From: Microbacterium sp. AG1240
Lineage (GTDB): Bacteria > Actinomycetota > Actinomycetes > Actinomycetales > Microbacteriaceae
Assembly (NCBI RefSeq): GCF_003635115.1
Contig: NZ_RBXJ01000002.1
Span: 434,001 to 498,000 of the forward strand
Reading direction: 5' to 3'
DNA length: 64,000 nucleotides
The notes below the pieces were generated by a model that did not search any database, had not been told where the DNA came from, and saw only the letters and a list, made by a program, of their open reading frames with translations. Of the stretch, positions 19,471-29,603 are shown in pieces (the stretch's first letter is position 1; each line of letters opens with the position of its first letter). The translations under genes and the position numbers were made by a program.

Positions 19471-19516
19471 TTGAACTTGATACGCACGCACTCAACTACG
19501 TAATATCAAGTTGAGT
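19471..19516 (+). promoter_or_regulatory. Heat-shock promoter with overlapping HspR/HAIR-type half-sites
   Basis: CTTGATA (19476-19482), 7 nt, ACTCAAC (19490-19496), 7 nt, TATCAAG (19504-19510), overlapping GTTGAGT (19510-19516). This resembles the HAIR operator CTTGAGT-N7-ACTCAAG bound by HspR in actinobacteria. CTTGATA/TATCAAG and ACTCAAC/GTTGAGT are each perfect inverted pairs. TTGATA (19477-19482) and TAATAT (19501-19506), 18 nt apart, could be the -35 and -10 inside the operator. Confidence 0.8.
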
Positions 19517-19553
19517 CGCACACGCTCACCTTCATCCAGGAGACATCAGGGAC

Positions 19554-22112
<2,559 letters not shown>

Positions 22113-22131
22113 CCCCCGCCGACCGCCCCCT

Positions 22132-22208
22132 GACCGCGAGACCGCTCGTGCGCGACGAGACCCTGGCTTTCGACCACGGTCTCGTCGCGCCGACGCGGTC
22201 TCGCGGTC
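22132..22208. repeat. Nested palindrome, GAGACC family (copy 1)
   Basis: Outer arms 22132-22145 and 22195-22208 (GACCGCGAGACCGC and complement) are perfect over 14 bp. Inner arms 22150-22162 and 22178-22190 (GCGCGACGAGACC and complement) are perfect over 13 bp around a 15-nt loop. GAGACC or its complement occurs four times. It lies between the Clp gene and the next co-directional gene. Confidence 0.88.
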
Positions 22209-22236
22209 TGTGGCGGGGGCTGACAGAGTGGGGACC

Positions 22237-23019
22237 ATGACCGCACGCGTATCGATCGGGGTTGCCGGCACGCTCGGACCGGAGGCGGTCGCCCGCCTTG
22301 CGCCGGCGGTCGAGGCCGCCGGCTTCGCGGCGCTGTGGGTGAACGACACCCCCGACGGCGATGCGCTCGCCGCGCTCGCCGCGGCGGCCCGGGTCACCGA
22401 CCGCCTGGTCCTCGCGACGGGGGTCGTCCCGGTCGACCGACGCTCGGCCGACACGATCGCCCGCGAGGTGCTGACCGCGGGCATCCCGCAGGAGCGACTC
22501 GTGCTCGGGATCGGCTCGGGCGTCTCCCCGAAGGGCGCGCTCGCGCGCGTGGGCGAGGCCGTCGAGGCGCTCCGATCCGAGCTCGACGCCCGCGTGGTTG
22601 TCGGGGCGCTCGGGCCGAAGATGCGGATGCTGGGAGCCGAACGCGCCGACGGAGTGCTGCTGAACTGGGTTCCCGCCTCCGCGGCCGCCGCCCAGTCCGC
22701 CGAGCTCCACGCGGCATCGGCCGACACCCGCGTCTGCGTCTACGTGCGCACCGCGATCGACCCCGCAGCATCCGACCGGCTCGCTGCCGAGACCGCGCGG
22801 TACGCCTCGTATCCGAACTACGCGGCGAACTTCGCCCGGCTGGGGGTCGCTGCGACCCAGACGACGTTCCGCGATGAAGCGGAGCTGCGCGACGGCCTCC
22901 CCGCCTACCGGGCCGCGGTCGACGAGGTGGTGCTCCGCGCCATCACGGCCGACGACGGGGTCGACGCCCTGCTCGACTTCGTCGCTCGCACCGCCCCCGA
23001 CGCCGGTGGCGGCGACTAG
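22237..23019 (+). CDS. LLM-class (luciferase-like) flavin/F420-dependent oxidoreductase
   Basis: 260 residues, short for the family. Luciferase-like monooxygenase features are ARLAPAVEAAGFAALWVND near the start, TDRLVLATGVVPVDRRSADTIAREV, and RLVLGIGSGVSPKGALARVGEAVEAL. Actinobacterial relatives often use F420. The ATG at 22237 follows CAGAGT by 7 nt. The nested palindrome lies directly upstream. The substrate is unknown; an aldo/keto reductase follows after 10 nt. Confidence 0.82.
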   Translation: MTARVSIGVAGTLGPEAVARLAPAVEAAGFAALWVNDTPDGDALAALAAAARVTDRLVLATGVVPVDRRSADTIAREVLTAGIPQERLVLGIGSGVSPKGALARVGEAVEALRSELDARVVVGALGPKMRMLGAERADGVLLNWVPASAAAAQSAELHAASADTRVCVYVRTAIDPAASDRLAAETARYASYPNYAANFARLGVAATQTTFRDEAELRDGLPAYRAAVDEVVLRAITADDGVDALLDFVARTAPDAGGGD

Positions 23020-23029
23020 GCTCGCCCCC

Positions 23030-24010
23030 ATGCAGCAGCGCACCCTCGGACGCACCGGTTTCTCCGTCTCTCCCATCGGCCTCGGCACCTGGCAGCTCGG
23101 TGCCGACTGGGGCGACGTCGACGAGGCCAGCGCCTTCGACGTGCTCGGCGCCTCGGTCGACTCCGGAGTGACGTTCTTCGACACCGCAGACGTCTACGGC
23201 GACGGGCGCAGCGAGCAGTTCATCGGGCGCTTCCTCGCGCAGCGCCCGGGTCACGGCATCACCGTCGCGACCAAGATGGGCCGCCGCGGCCCGCAGGAGC
23301 CGGGCGAGTTCACGCTCGACCACTTCCGCGCGTGGACCGACCGCTCGCGCGAGAACCTGGGCGTCGACACGCTCGACCTCGTGCAGCTGCACTGCCCGCC
23401 GACGCCGGTGTTCTCCACCGATGCGGTCTACGACGCCCTCGACACCCTCGTCGCCGAGAAGCGGATCGCCCACTACGGCGTGAGCGTCGAGACCTGCGAC
23501 GAGGCGCTCGCCGCCATCGCGCGCCCGGGCACGGCGACCGTCCAGATCATCGTCAACGCCTTCCGGCTCAAGCCGCTCGACGAGGTGCTCCCGGCGGCGG
23601 CCGAGGCCGGCGTCGGCATCATCGTGCGTGTACCGCTCGCGTCGGGCCTGCTCAGCGGCAAGTACACCGAAGACACCACGTTCGCCGCATCTGACCACCG
23701 CACCTACAACCGCGACGGCAGCGCGTTCGACGTGGGCGAGACCTTCGCCGGGGTCGACTTCGAGACCGGCGTGCGGGCGGCGCGCGAGTTCGCCGCCCTC
23801 GTTCCCGAGGGCGTCACCCCCGCGGCCGCGGCGCTCTCGTGGGTCGCCAACCTGCCCGGCGTCACGACCGTCATCCCCGGGGCGCGCAACCGGGCCCAGG
23901 CCGAGGGCAACGCCGCGGCGGGCACGGTCGTGCTGCCGGACGGATTCGACGCCGGCGTGCACGAGATCTACGACCGGTACTTCCGCGAGGCCGTGCACCC
24001 GCGCTGGTGA
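23030..24010 (+). CDS. Aldo/keto reductase
   Basis: 326-residue TIM-barrel NADPH-dependent carbonyl reductase. Motifs are GLGTWQLG, the catalytic Asp/Tyr segment TFFDTADVYGDGRSEQFIG, the Lys in ITVATKMGRR, the His in LVQLHCP, and NADP-binding TTVIPGARN near the C-terminus. The ATG lies 7 nt after TAGGCT (23017-23022), which overlaps the stop of the preceding gene, giving a leaderless-type internal promoter. Confidence 0.9.
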   Translation: MQQRTLGRTGFSVSPIGLGTWQLGADWGDVDEASAFDVLGASVDSGVTFFDTADVYGDGRSEQFIGRFLAQRPGHGITVATKMGRRGPQEPGEFTLDHFRAWTDRSRENLGVDTLDLVQLHCPPTPVFSTDAVYDALDTLVAEKRIAHYGVSVETCDEALAAIARPGTATVQIIVNAFRLKPLDEVLPAAAEAGVGIIVRVPLASGLLSGKYTEDTTFAASDHRTYNRDGSAFDVGETFAGVDFETGVRAAREFAALVPEGVTPAAAALSWVANLPGVTTVIPGARNRAQAEGNAAAGTVVLPDGFDAGVHEIYDRYFREAVHPRW

Positions 24011-24035
24011 TGCCGACCGCTGGCACACTGGACGC

Positions 24036-24458
24036 ATGAGCGATTCCGCCGGTCATCGACGACTCCGCACGACCGGGCGGTGGTCGCTGGCAGCTCTCCT
24101 GCTCGGCGCCGGCCTGTCGCACCTGACCTGGGGGCGTCGCGGTTACCGCATCGTCGTGCCCGAATGGGCGGTGCGGATGCTGCGTCTGGACAAAGACGCG
24201 ATCGTGGTCGCCTCGGGCGTGGTCGAGGGGCTGCTCGGTGCGGCTCTCCTGGTGCTGCCGCGGGATCGACAGCGCATCGGCGGGCTGGTCGCCGCGTTCT
24301 TCGTCGCCGTGTTCCCCGGGAACGTGCATCACTGGCGCAGCGGTCGGCCGGTGCCGGGCATGCGCACCGATCGCGCCCGCTTCGTGCGGCTCTTCCTGCA
24401 GCCGGTGCTGGTCGCGTGGGCGATCTGGGCCACCCGATCCGACGGTCGCAGCCGATGA
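24036..24458 (+). CDS. DoxX-like small membrane protein
   Basis: 140 residues with about four hydrophobic segments. The sequence LLGAGLSHLTWGRRGYRIVVPEW and the later AAFFVAVFPGNVHHWRSGRP resemble DoxX/SURF4-like membrane proteins. The ATG is 6 nt behind CACACT. The TGA overlaps the ATG of the epimerase gene, so the two are coupled. Function unknown. Confidence 0.72.
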   Translation: MSDSAGHRRLRTTGRWSLAALLLGAGLSHLTWGRRGYRIVVPEWAVRMLRLDKDAIVVASGVVEGLLGAALLVLPRDRQRIGGLVAAFFVAVFPGNVHHWRSGRPVPGMRTDRARFVRLFLQPVLVAWAIWATRSDGRSR

Positions 24459-25426
24459 CGCGCCGCGCGGTCGTCGCCGGCGGAAGCGGGTTCGTCGGCA
24501 CGGCTGTCATCGCCTCGCTGCGTGACGAGGGGTATCTCGTCACGCAGATCGGCCGCCGCGGGCCCGACGCCTCGTGGGGCGATCCCGACGGCATCCGCCG
24601 CACGATCGACGGGGCCGAACTGCTCGTCAACCTCGCCGGCAAGAGGGTGGATTGCCGATACACCGACGCGAACCGCGACGAGATCCTGCGCTCGCGCGTC
24701 GAGACGACCCGGGAACTCCGCGAGGCGGTCGCGGCCGTCGAGGCACCGCCGGCCGTGTGGCTGAACGCGAGCACCGCGACGATCTATCGGTACGCGCTCG
24801 ATCGCCCGCAGTCCGAGGAAACGGGCGACCTCGGGTCGGGCTTCTCCGTCGATGTGGCGCGGGCGTGGGAGCACGAGCTCTTCGCCGACGACCTCCCGGC
24901 CACCCGCCGCGTCGCGCTGCGCATGGCGATCGTGTTCGGCGACGGCCCGGCGACGGCGATGCTCCTGCGGCTGGCCCGCCTCGGGCTCGGCGGACCGCAG
25001 TACGACGGCCCGTGGTTCCCGCACCGCCGCTACCGCGGGATCGGCGAGCATCCGACCGGCGACGACCGAGCGCCATGGCACCGGTCGAGGGGCCGTCAGC
25101 GCTTCAGCTGGATCCACCTCGACGACGTGGTCGGGTCGATGCGGTTCCTTCGCGAGACCCCGTCGCTGTCGGGGCCGATCAACCTCTCGGCCCCGAACCC
25201 GACCGACAACCGCGGTGTCATGGCGGCGCTGCGGCGCGCGGTGGGCGCACCGGTCGGAATCCCGGCGGCCCGGTTCGTGCTGGAGCCGGCGCTGTGGGCG
25301 CTCGGCGCCGAGTCGGAGCTGCTGTTGAAGAGCCGCTGGGTCGTGCCCGATCGCCTGGTGGAGGCCGGCTACGTCTTCCGCCATCCCGAGCTGGAGCCCG
25401 CGCTCCGCGACGTCGCGCGGCGCTAG
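24455..25426 (+). CDS. SDR-type epimerase with DUF1731 C-terminus (YfcH/SulA-like)
   Basis: 323 residues. The Rossmann nucleotide motif VVAGGSGFVGTAVIASL is at the N-terminus, followed by LLVNLAGKRVDCRYT and the family stretch ERFSWIHLDDVVG-like QRFSWIHLDDVVGSMRFL. The C-terminal DUF1731 part contains ILLKSRWVVPDRLVEAGYVFRHPELEPAL-type residues. The substrate is not known for this family. Starts at the ATGA overlap with the membrane gene. Confidence 0.88.
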   Translation: MTRRAVVAGGSGFVGTAVIASLRDEGYLVTQIGRRGPDASWGDPDGIRRTIDGAELLVNLAGKRVDCRYTDANRDEILRSRVETTRELREAVAAVEAPPAVWLNASTATIYRYALDRPQSEETGDLGSGFSVDVARAWEHELFADDLPATRRVALRMAIVFGDGPATAMLLRLARLGLGGPQYDGPWFPHRRYRGIGEHPTGDDRAPWHRSRGRQRFSWIHLDDVVGSMRFLRETPSLSGPINLSAPNPTDNRGVMAALRRAVGAPVGIPAARFVLEPALWALGAESELLLKSRWVVPDRLVEAGYVFRHPELEPALRDVARR

Positions 25427-25512
25427 CACCGTCCGCTCGGTGCTCCGTCCGCGCCCGCGGGTCGTTCCGCGCGTCCCACGCCGTTGTCGGGGGTCGGTGC
25501 GATGATTCGAGG

Positions 25513-27036
25513 ATGCTGCTCGCCGACCTCGTCACGACGCTCGACGCGGTCACCGCAACGCGCTCGCGTCTCGCCAAGACCCAGGCCCTCGCCGACCTCC
25601 TCACCGCCGCGCGCCCCGACGAGGTCGAGCCGTTGGTCGGGCTCGCGACCGCCTCGCTCCGGCAGGGCCGGCTCGGTGTGGGCTGGCGATCGCTGGAAGC
25701 GCTGGAGGTGTCGCACGCCGCAGACTCCACGCTGACGATCGGTGATGTCGACGAGACGTTCACCGCGCTCGCCGCCGTCGGCGGGGCAGGGTCGGCGGCC
25801 GAGCGCGCCTCGATGCTGCGCGGGCTCGCCGAGCGCGCGACCGCGGCCGAGTGGGAGTACCTCACGCACGCCATGCTGGGCGAGCTGCGCACCGGCGCTC
25901 TCGAGGGCGTGCTGCTCGACGCGATCGCCCGCGCCGCCGAACGCGACCTCACCGTCGTCCGGCGGGCGGCGATGCTCTCGGGCGACACCGGCATGACCGC
26001 GCGCATCGCGCTCACCGAGCCCGCGGGAGCACTCTCCGACATCGGACTCGTCGTGGGTACACCCGTGATGCCGATGCTGGCGGCGACCGCCGCCACCGTC
26101 GGCGATGCGCTCGCGGAGTTCGGTACGGCCTCGGTCGAGTACAAGCTCGACGGCGCGCGCATCCAGGTGCATCGCCGCGGAGACGAGGTGCACGTCTACA
26201 CGCGTTCCCTCGCCGAGGTGACCCACCGCGTCCCCGAGATCGTCGAGGTCGTGCGAGCGCTCCCGGCAGAAGACGTCATCCTCGACGGCGAGACGCTCGC
26301 GCTCGACGAGAGCGGTGCGCCGCGGCCTTTCCAAGACACGATGGCGCGCTTCGGAGCCGACGTGGCACGCGAGGTCGTGCTCCGACCGCGCTTCTTCGAC
26401 ATCCTCCACCTCGACGGTCGCGACCTGCTCGACGAGCCCCAGGCCGTCCGCGCGGCCGAGCTCGCCCGCGTCGTCGGCGAGCTGCGCGTACCGGCCCTCG
26501 TCACCGACGATGCCGGCGCGGCCGACGACTTCGCGCGCGGGGCGCTCGACGCCGGGCACGAGGGCGTCATGGTGAAGGCGATCGACGCGCCGTACATGGC
26601 CGGGCGACGCGGCAAGACCTGGCTGAAGGTGAAGCCCGTCCACACGTTCGACCTGGTCGTGCTCGGCGTCGAGCGCGGTTCCGGACGCCGTTCGGGGTGG
26701 CTGTCGAACCTTCACCTGGGCGCCCTCGACCCCGACGGCGAGTTCGGCGAACCCGGCGGGTTCGTCATGGTGGGTAAGACCTTCAAGGGCCTGACCGACG
26801 AGCTCCTCCGCTGGCAGACCGAGTACTTCCCGACGATCGCCACCGCCGAGACGGCGTACGCGCTGACGCTGGCCCCCTCGACCGTCGTCGAGATCGCGAT
26901 CGACGGGGTGCAGCGGTCGACCAGGTACCCGGGGGGTGTGGCCCTGCGCTTCGCGCGGGTGAAGGCCTACCGCCCCGACAAGCGAGCGCCCGAGGCCGAC
27001 ACCATCCAGACGCTGCGACGGATGCTGCGCGACTGA
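25513..27036 (+). CDS. ligB: ATP-dependent DNA ligase
   Basis: 507 residues, the size of mycobacterial LigB. The N-terminal helical DNA-binding domain spans ~1-195. The nucleotidyltransferase motif I KLDGAR has its adenylated Lys at residue 211, followed by motif III (DVILDGETLAL), motif IV (DAGHEGVMVKAID) and motif V (KTWLKVKPV). The C-terminal OB fold ends with RFARVKAYRPDK. It is non-essential in relatives, where NAD-dependent LigA does replication. A GATGAT hexamer lies 6 nt before the ATG. Confidence 0.93.
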   Translation: MLLADLVTTLDAVTATRSRLAKTQALADLLTAARPDEVEPLVGLATASLRQGRLGVGWRSLEALEVSHAADSTLTIGDVDETFTALAAVGGAGSAAERASMLRGLAERATAAEWEYLTHAMLGELRTGALEGVLLDAIARAAERDLTVVRRAAMLSGDTGMTARIALTEPAGALSDIGLVVGTPVMPMLAATAATVGDALAEFGTASVEYKLDGARIQVHRRGDEVHVYTRSLAEVTHRVPEIVEVVRALPAEDVILDGETLALDESGAPRPFQDTMARFGADVAREVVLRPRFFDILHLDGRDLLDEPQAVRAAELARVVGELRVPALVTDDAGAADDFARGALDAGHEGVMVKAIDAPYMAGRRGKTWLKVKPVHTFDLVVLGVERGSGRRSGWLSNLHLGALDPDGEFGEPGGFVMVGKTFKGLTDELLRWQTEYFPTIATAETAYALTLAPSTVVEIAIDGVQRSTRYPGGVALRFARVKAYRPDKRAPEADTIQTLRRMLRD

Positions 27037-27073
27037 CGGGTCCGCGTAGCGGGGCTCGTGTCAGGATGGCGTG

Positions 27074-27697
27074 ATGACGCGCGCACAGGCCCCCGATGGC
27101 GAACTCGAATTCCGGAGCTTCGGCGCAGCGGGCGCGGCGCGCACCGTGCTCGTCCTGCGGGTGGGCGCCGTCGCGATGCTCGACCCCGGACCGTCCGCGA
27201 CGCTCGACCACGACGTGAGGCTGATGGCCGTGCAACTGGACGAGGTCGAACTCGACGACCCGCCCACCTACCGCGGAGAGACCCCCGCGGCTTCCACGGC
27301 CGCTGCGCTCGCCGACCTCGTGCGCCGCGAAGTGCCCGGAGCGGTGATCGGCCTCGTCGCCGAGCGCGATGCCGTGCCGCTGGGGGTGGCGCTCGCCGCG
27401 TCGGCCGGAGAGCTCGTCGATCGTCTGGCCCTCGTCGACGTGCGTGTGCCCGACAGCGCTCTCGTCGGAGATCTGCTCGCCGACGAGGCGGCTGCCGTCG
27501 TGGCGCCCTCGATCGTCGTGTCGGCCCCCGGCGACGACACGGCCGCGCGCTGGTACGCCGACCGGCTCGGCGACGGCGAGGTGCGGGTGGTCGAACCCGG
27601 CGGTGACGGTCTGAGCCTCACGCGCGTGTGGGACGTCGTGCTCGGCCATGTCGCTGCGCAACCGGCCGAGGAGCGCGCCTCCGGCGTCGGCGCCTGA
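27074..27697 (+). CDS. Unrecognised 207-residue protein, possibly a degenerate alpha/beta hydrolase
   Basis: The layout (RTVLVLRVGAV, then GAVIGLVAERDAVPLGVALA, ADRLALVDV and IVVSAPGDD) recalls an alpha/beta-hydrolase fold, but the nucleophile motif GxSxG is replaced by GLVAER, so catalysis is doubtful. A GTG at 27071 is an alternative start; ATG 27074 lies 6 nt after CAGGAT. It ends in a compact terminator shared with the convergent NYN gene. Confidence 0.6.
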   Translation: MTRAQAPDGELEFRSFGAAGAARTVLVLRVGAVAMLDPGPSATLDHDVRLMAVQLDEVELDDPPTYRGETPAASTAAALADLVRREVPGAVIGLVAERDAVPLGVALAASAGELVDRLALVDVRVPDSALVGDLLADEAAAVVAPSIVVSAPGDDTAARWYADRLGDGEVRVVEPGGDGLSLTRVWDVVLGHVAAQPAEERASGVGA

Positions 27698-27711
27698 GGC
27701 CGCCTCAGGCG
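27691..27711. terminator. Compact bidirectional terminator containing both stop codons
   Basis: CGCCTGAGG (27691-27699), 3-nt loop, CCTCAGGCG (27703-27711). Both convergent genes' TGA codons lie within the two arms, so the last codons of both genes form the hairpin. Confidence 0.8.
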
Positions 27712-28568
27712 GGCCGCACCACCGAGCGCACGACGACCACGTTCGATGCCTCGTCGACCTCGACGACCTCGGGGTGGGCCTTGACGAAGTCGGAGAAGCT
27801 GCGGAAGCCGAGCCCCTTCTCGCTGAACGAGGGGTCGAGGCGCTTCATGAGGTCTTTGAGCGCCGATGCGTGCAACCACTCCTCGTCGGCCCGCTCGTTC
27901 TCGAGCTGCAGCGCCCGCTCCAGGAGGTTCACCGACGGGTCGGTCGACCGTTTGCGGGCGCGGCTGCGCGCGGGCGCAGCATCCTTCTTCGAGGGTGTCT
28001 CCCGAACGACTCCGGGGAGGGAGTCATAGGCGTCGAAGCGGTCGCACGCGGAGGCGAGCGCCTTGGCCGTCGAGCCGGCGACGCCCACGCCCACGACGTA
28101 GCGACCCAGGCGCTTGCAGCGCTGCGCGAGAGGTACGTAGTCGGAATCGCCCGCGACGATGACCACGTGCGTGAGGTCCGGAAGGCGGAACATGTCTTCG
28201 ACGGTATCGACGGCGAGACGTATGTCGGCACCGTTCTTCGCGTACGCGGCGGCCGGGAACAACTGCACCAGATCGATGGATCGCGCGACGAGCTGGGCGC
28301 GATACTCGGCGTTCACCGGCGATGACCAGTCGGCATATGCCCGCGTGAGCACGAGGGTGCCGAAGGATGCGGCGTAGTCGATGATCGCTCCGACGTCGAT
28401 GGTCGCCGCGGCCAGCCGCTCGGCGACCTCGGGGGCGACGGGGCTCTCGGCGATGCGCTGGCGGTCGCGGGAATAGGCGTTGCGGCCGTGCACACGGTCG
28501 TACCACGACATCACGATGTTGTCGAAGTCCAGATAGACGGCGACACGGGCGGTCTGCGTTTCGGGCAT
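27705..28568 (-). CDS. NYN-domain RNase-like protein with OST-HTH/LOTUS domain
   Basis: 287 residues. The N-terminal ~175 residues are a NYN (DUF88, PIN-like) domain with the acidic metal site: AVYLDFDNIVMSW, KNGADIRLAVDTVEDMF and VVIVAGDSDYVPLA. After a basic linker (~190-210) comes an OST-HTH RNA-binding domain (~215-285, GFRSFSDFVKAHPEVVEV). Such proteins are predicted RNA-processing nucleases. The ATG is 6 nt behind CAGACT. Confidence 0.88.
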   Translation of the reverse strand: MPETQTARVAVYLDFDNIVMSWYDRVHGRNAYSRDRQRIAESPVAPEVAERLAAATIDVGAIIDYAASFGTLVLTRAYADWSSPVNAEYRAQLVARSIDLVQLFPAAAYAKNGADIRLAVDTVEDMFRLPDLTHVVIVAGDSDYVPLAQRCKRLGRYVVGVGVAGSTAKALASACDRFDAYDSLPGVVRETPSKKDAAPARSRARKRSTDPSVNLLERALQLENERADEEWLHASALKDLMKRLDPSFSEKGLGFRSFSDFVKAHPEVVEVDEASNVVVVRSVVRPA

Positions 28569-28586
28569 TGCTCCAGTCTGCTCCCG

Positions 28587-29570
28587 TCAGCCCTCGTCGG
28601 GGTACCGCAGCCCGATCTGCGCGCGCACCGCGTCGAGCGTGCCCATGATCGCCACCGTCTCGTCGATGGGGAGCCCATCGCCGGCGAGGTTCTCCTCGGC
28701 GACGAGCTTCTCGGCGTGAAGCGCCTGGTACTGCATGCCGCGCCCCTCGATCTCGGAGTGGAACTCCTCGATGACCTCGCCGTCGGGGCGCGTGACGCGG
28801 AACGAGGTCGGGGTGTACCAGACCCGATCGATGTCGATGCGTGCCTCGGTGCCGACGATGTGGGCGGTGTTCGGGCCGGCGCCCCTCGACGACGATACCG
28901 TCGTCGAGAGCGCGCCGTCGGCGTGGCGGAAGATCGTGGCGATCTCCGCATCGGTGCCGGCGTCGGAGATCCGCGCCTGGGCGGTGATCTCGGTCGGTTC
29001 GCCCAGGATGTCCCAGGCGAAGGACACCGGATAGATCCCGAGGTCGAGCAGGGCGCCTCCGCCGAGTTCGATCGCGTTCAGACGGTGCGTGGGGTCGTCG
29101 CTGATCTGCTGCGTGTGATCGGCGAAGAGGGTGCGCACCTCGCCGAGCACCCCGGATGCGACGAGCTCGCGGATGCGGATCATGTGGGGCAGGTAGCGGG
29201 TCCACATCGCCTCCATGGCGAGCAGCCCGCGCTCCGCCGCGCGATCGCGAACGGCGGCGGCCTGCGTCGCATTAAGGGTGAAAGGCTTCTCCACCAGCAC
29301 GTGCTTGCCGTGGTCGAGGGCGAGGAGGGCGTTGTCGGCGTGGAACGGATGCGGCGTCGCGATGTACACGATGTCGACCTCGGGGTCGGCGACCAGGTCT
29401 TCGTACGACCCGTACGCGCGGGGTATGCCGAACTCGGTCGCGAACTCCTTCGCCGCCTCGATCCGGCGCGACCCGACGGCCGTGACCGTGCGTCCCGCCG
29501 TCTTCAGGTCGCTCGTGAATGCGTGCGCGATCCCGCCCGTGGCGAGGATGCCCCATCGAAGTCCGTCCAT
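28587..29570 (-). CDS. Gfo/Idh/MocA-family NAD(P)-dependent oxidoreductase
   Basis: 327 residues with the Rossmann motif WGILATGGIAHAFTSDL, IVYIATPHPFHADNALLAL and the family Lys motif HVLVEKPFTLNATQA. The C-terminal alpha/beta domain includes GGGALLDLGIYPV. It resembles dihydrodiol dehydrogenase or sugar dehydrogenases; substrate unknown. The ATG is 7 nt behind TAGTCT and lies back to back with the M20 peptidase promoter. Confidence 0.88.
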   Translation of the reverse strand: MDGLRWGILATGGIAHAFTSDLKTAGRTVTAVGSRRIEAAKEFATEFGIPRAYGSYEDLVADPEVDIVYIATPHPFHADNALLALDHGKHVLVEKPFTLNATQAAAVRDRAAERGLLAMEAMWTRYLPHMIRIRELVASGVLGEVRTLFADHTQQISDDPTHRLNAIELGGGALLDLGIYPVSFAWDILGEPTEITAQARISDAGTDAEIATIFRHADGALSTTVSSSRGAGPNTAHIVGTEARIDIDRVWYTPTSFRVTRPDGEVIEEFHSEIEGRGMQYQALHAEKLVAEENLAGDGLPIDETVAIMGTLDAVRAQIGLRYPDEG

Positions 29571-29603
29571 GACTCCGAGACTAACCGGGCGTAGTCTCGA
29601 CGA
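29571..29603. promoter_or_regulatory. 33-bp divergent leaderless promoter region
   Basis: Two -10-like TAGTCT hexamers face apart: minus strand at 29578-29583, 7 nt from the ATG at 29570, and plus strand at 29592-29597, 6 nt from the GTG at 29604. CGAGACTA and TAGTCTCG make the region itself an inverted repeat. Any -35 elements must lie inside the opposite promoter or gene. Confidence 0.75.
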
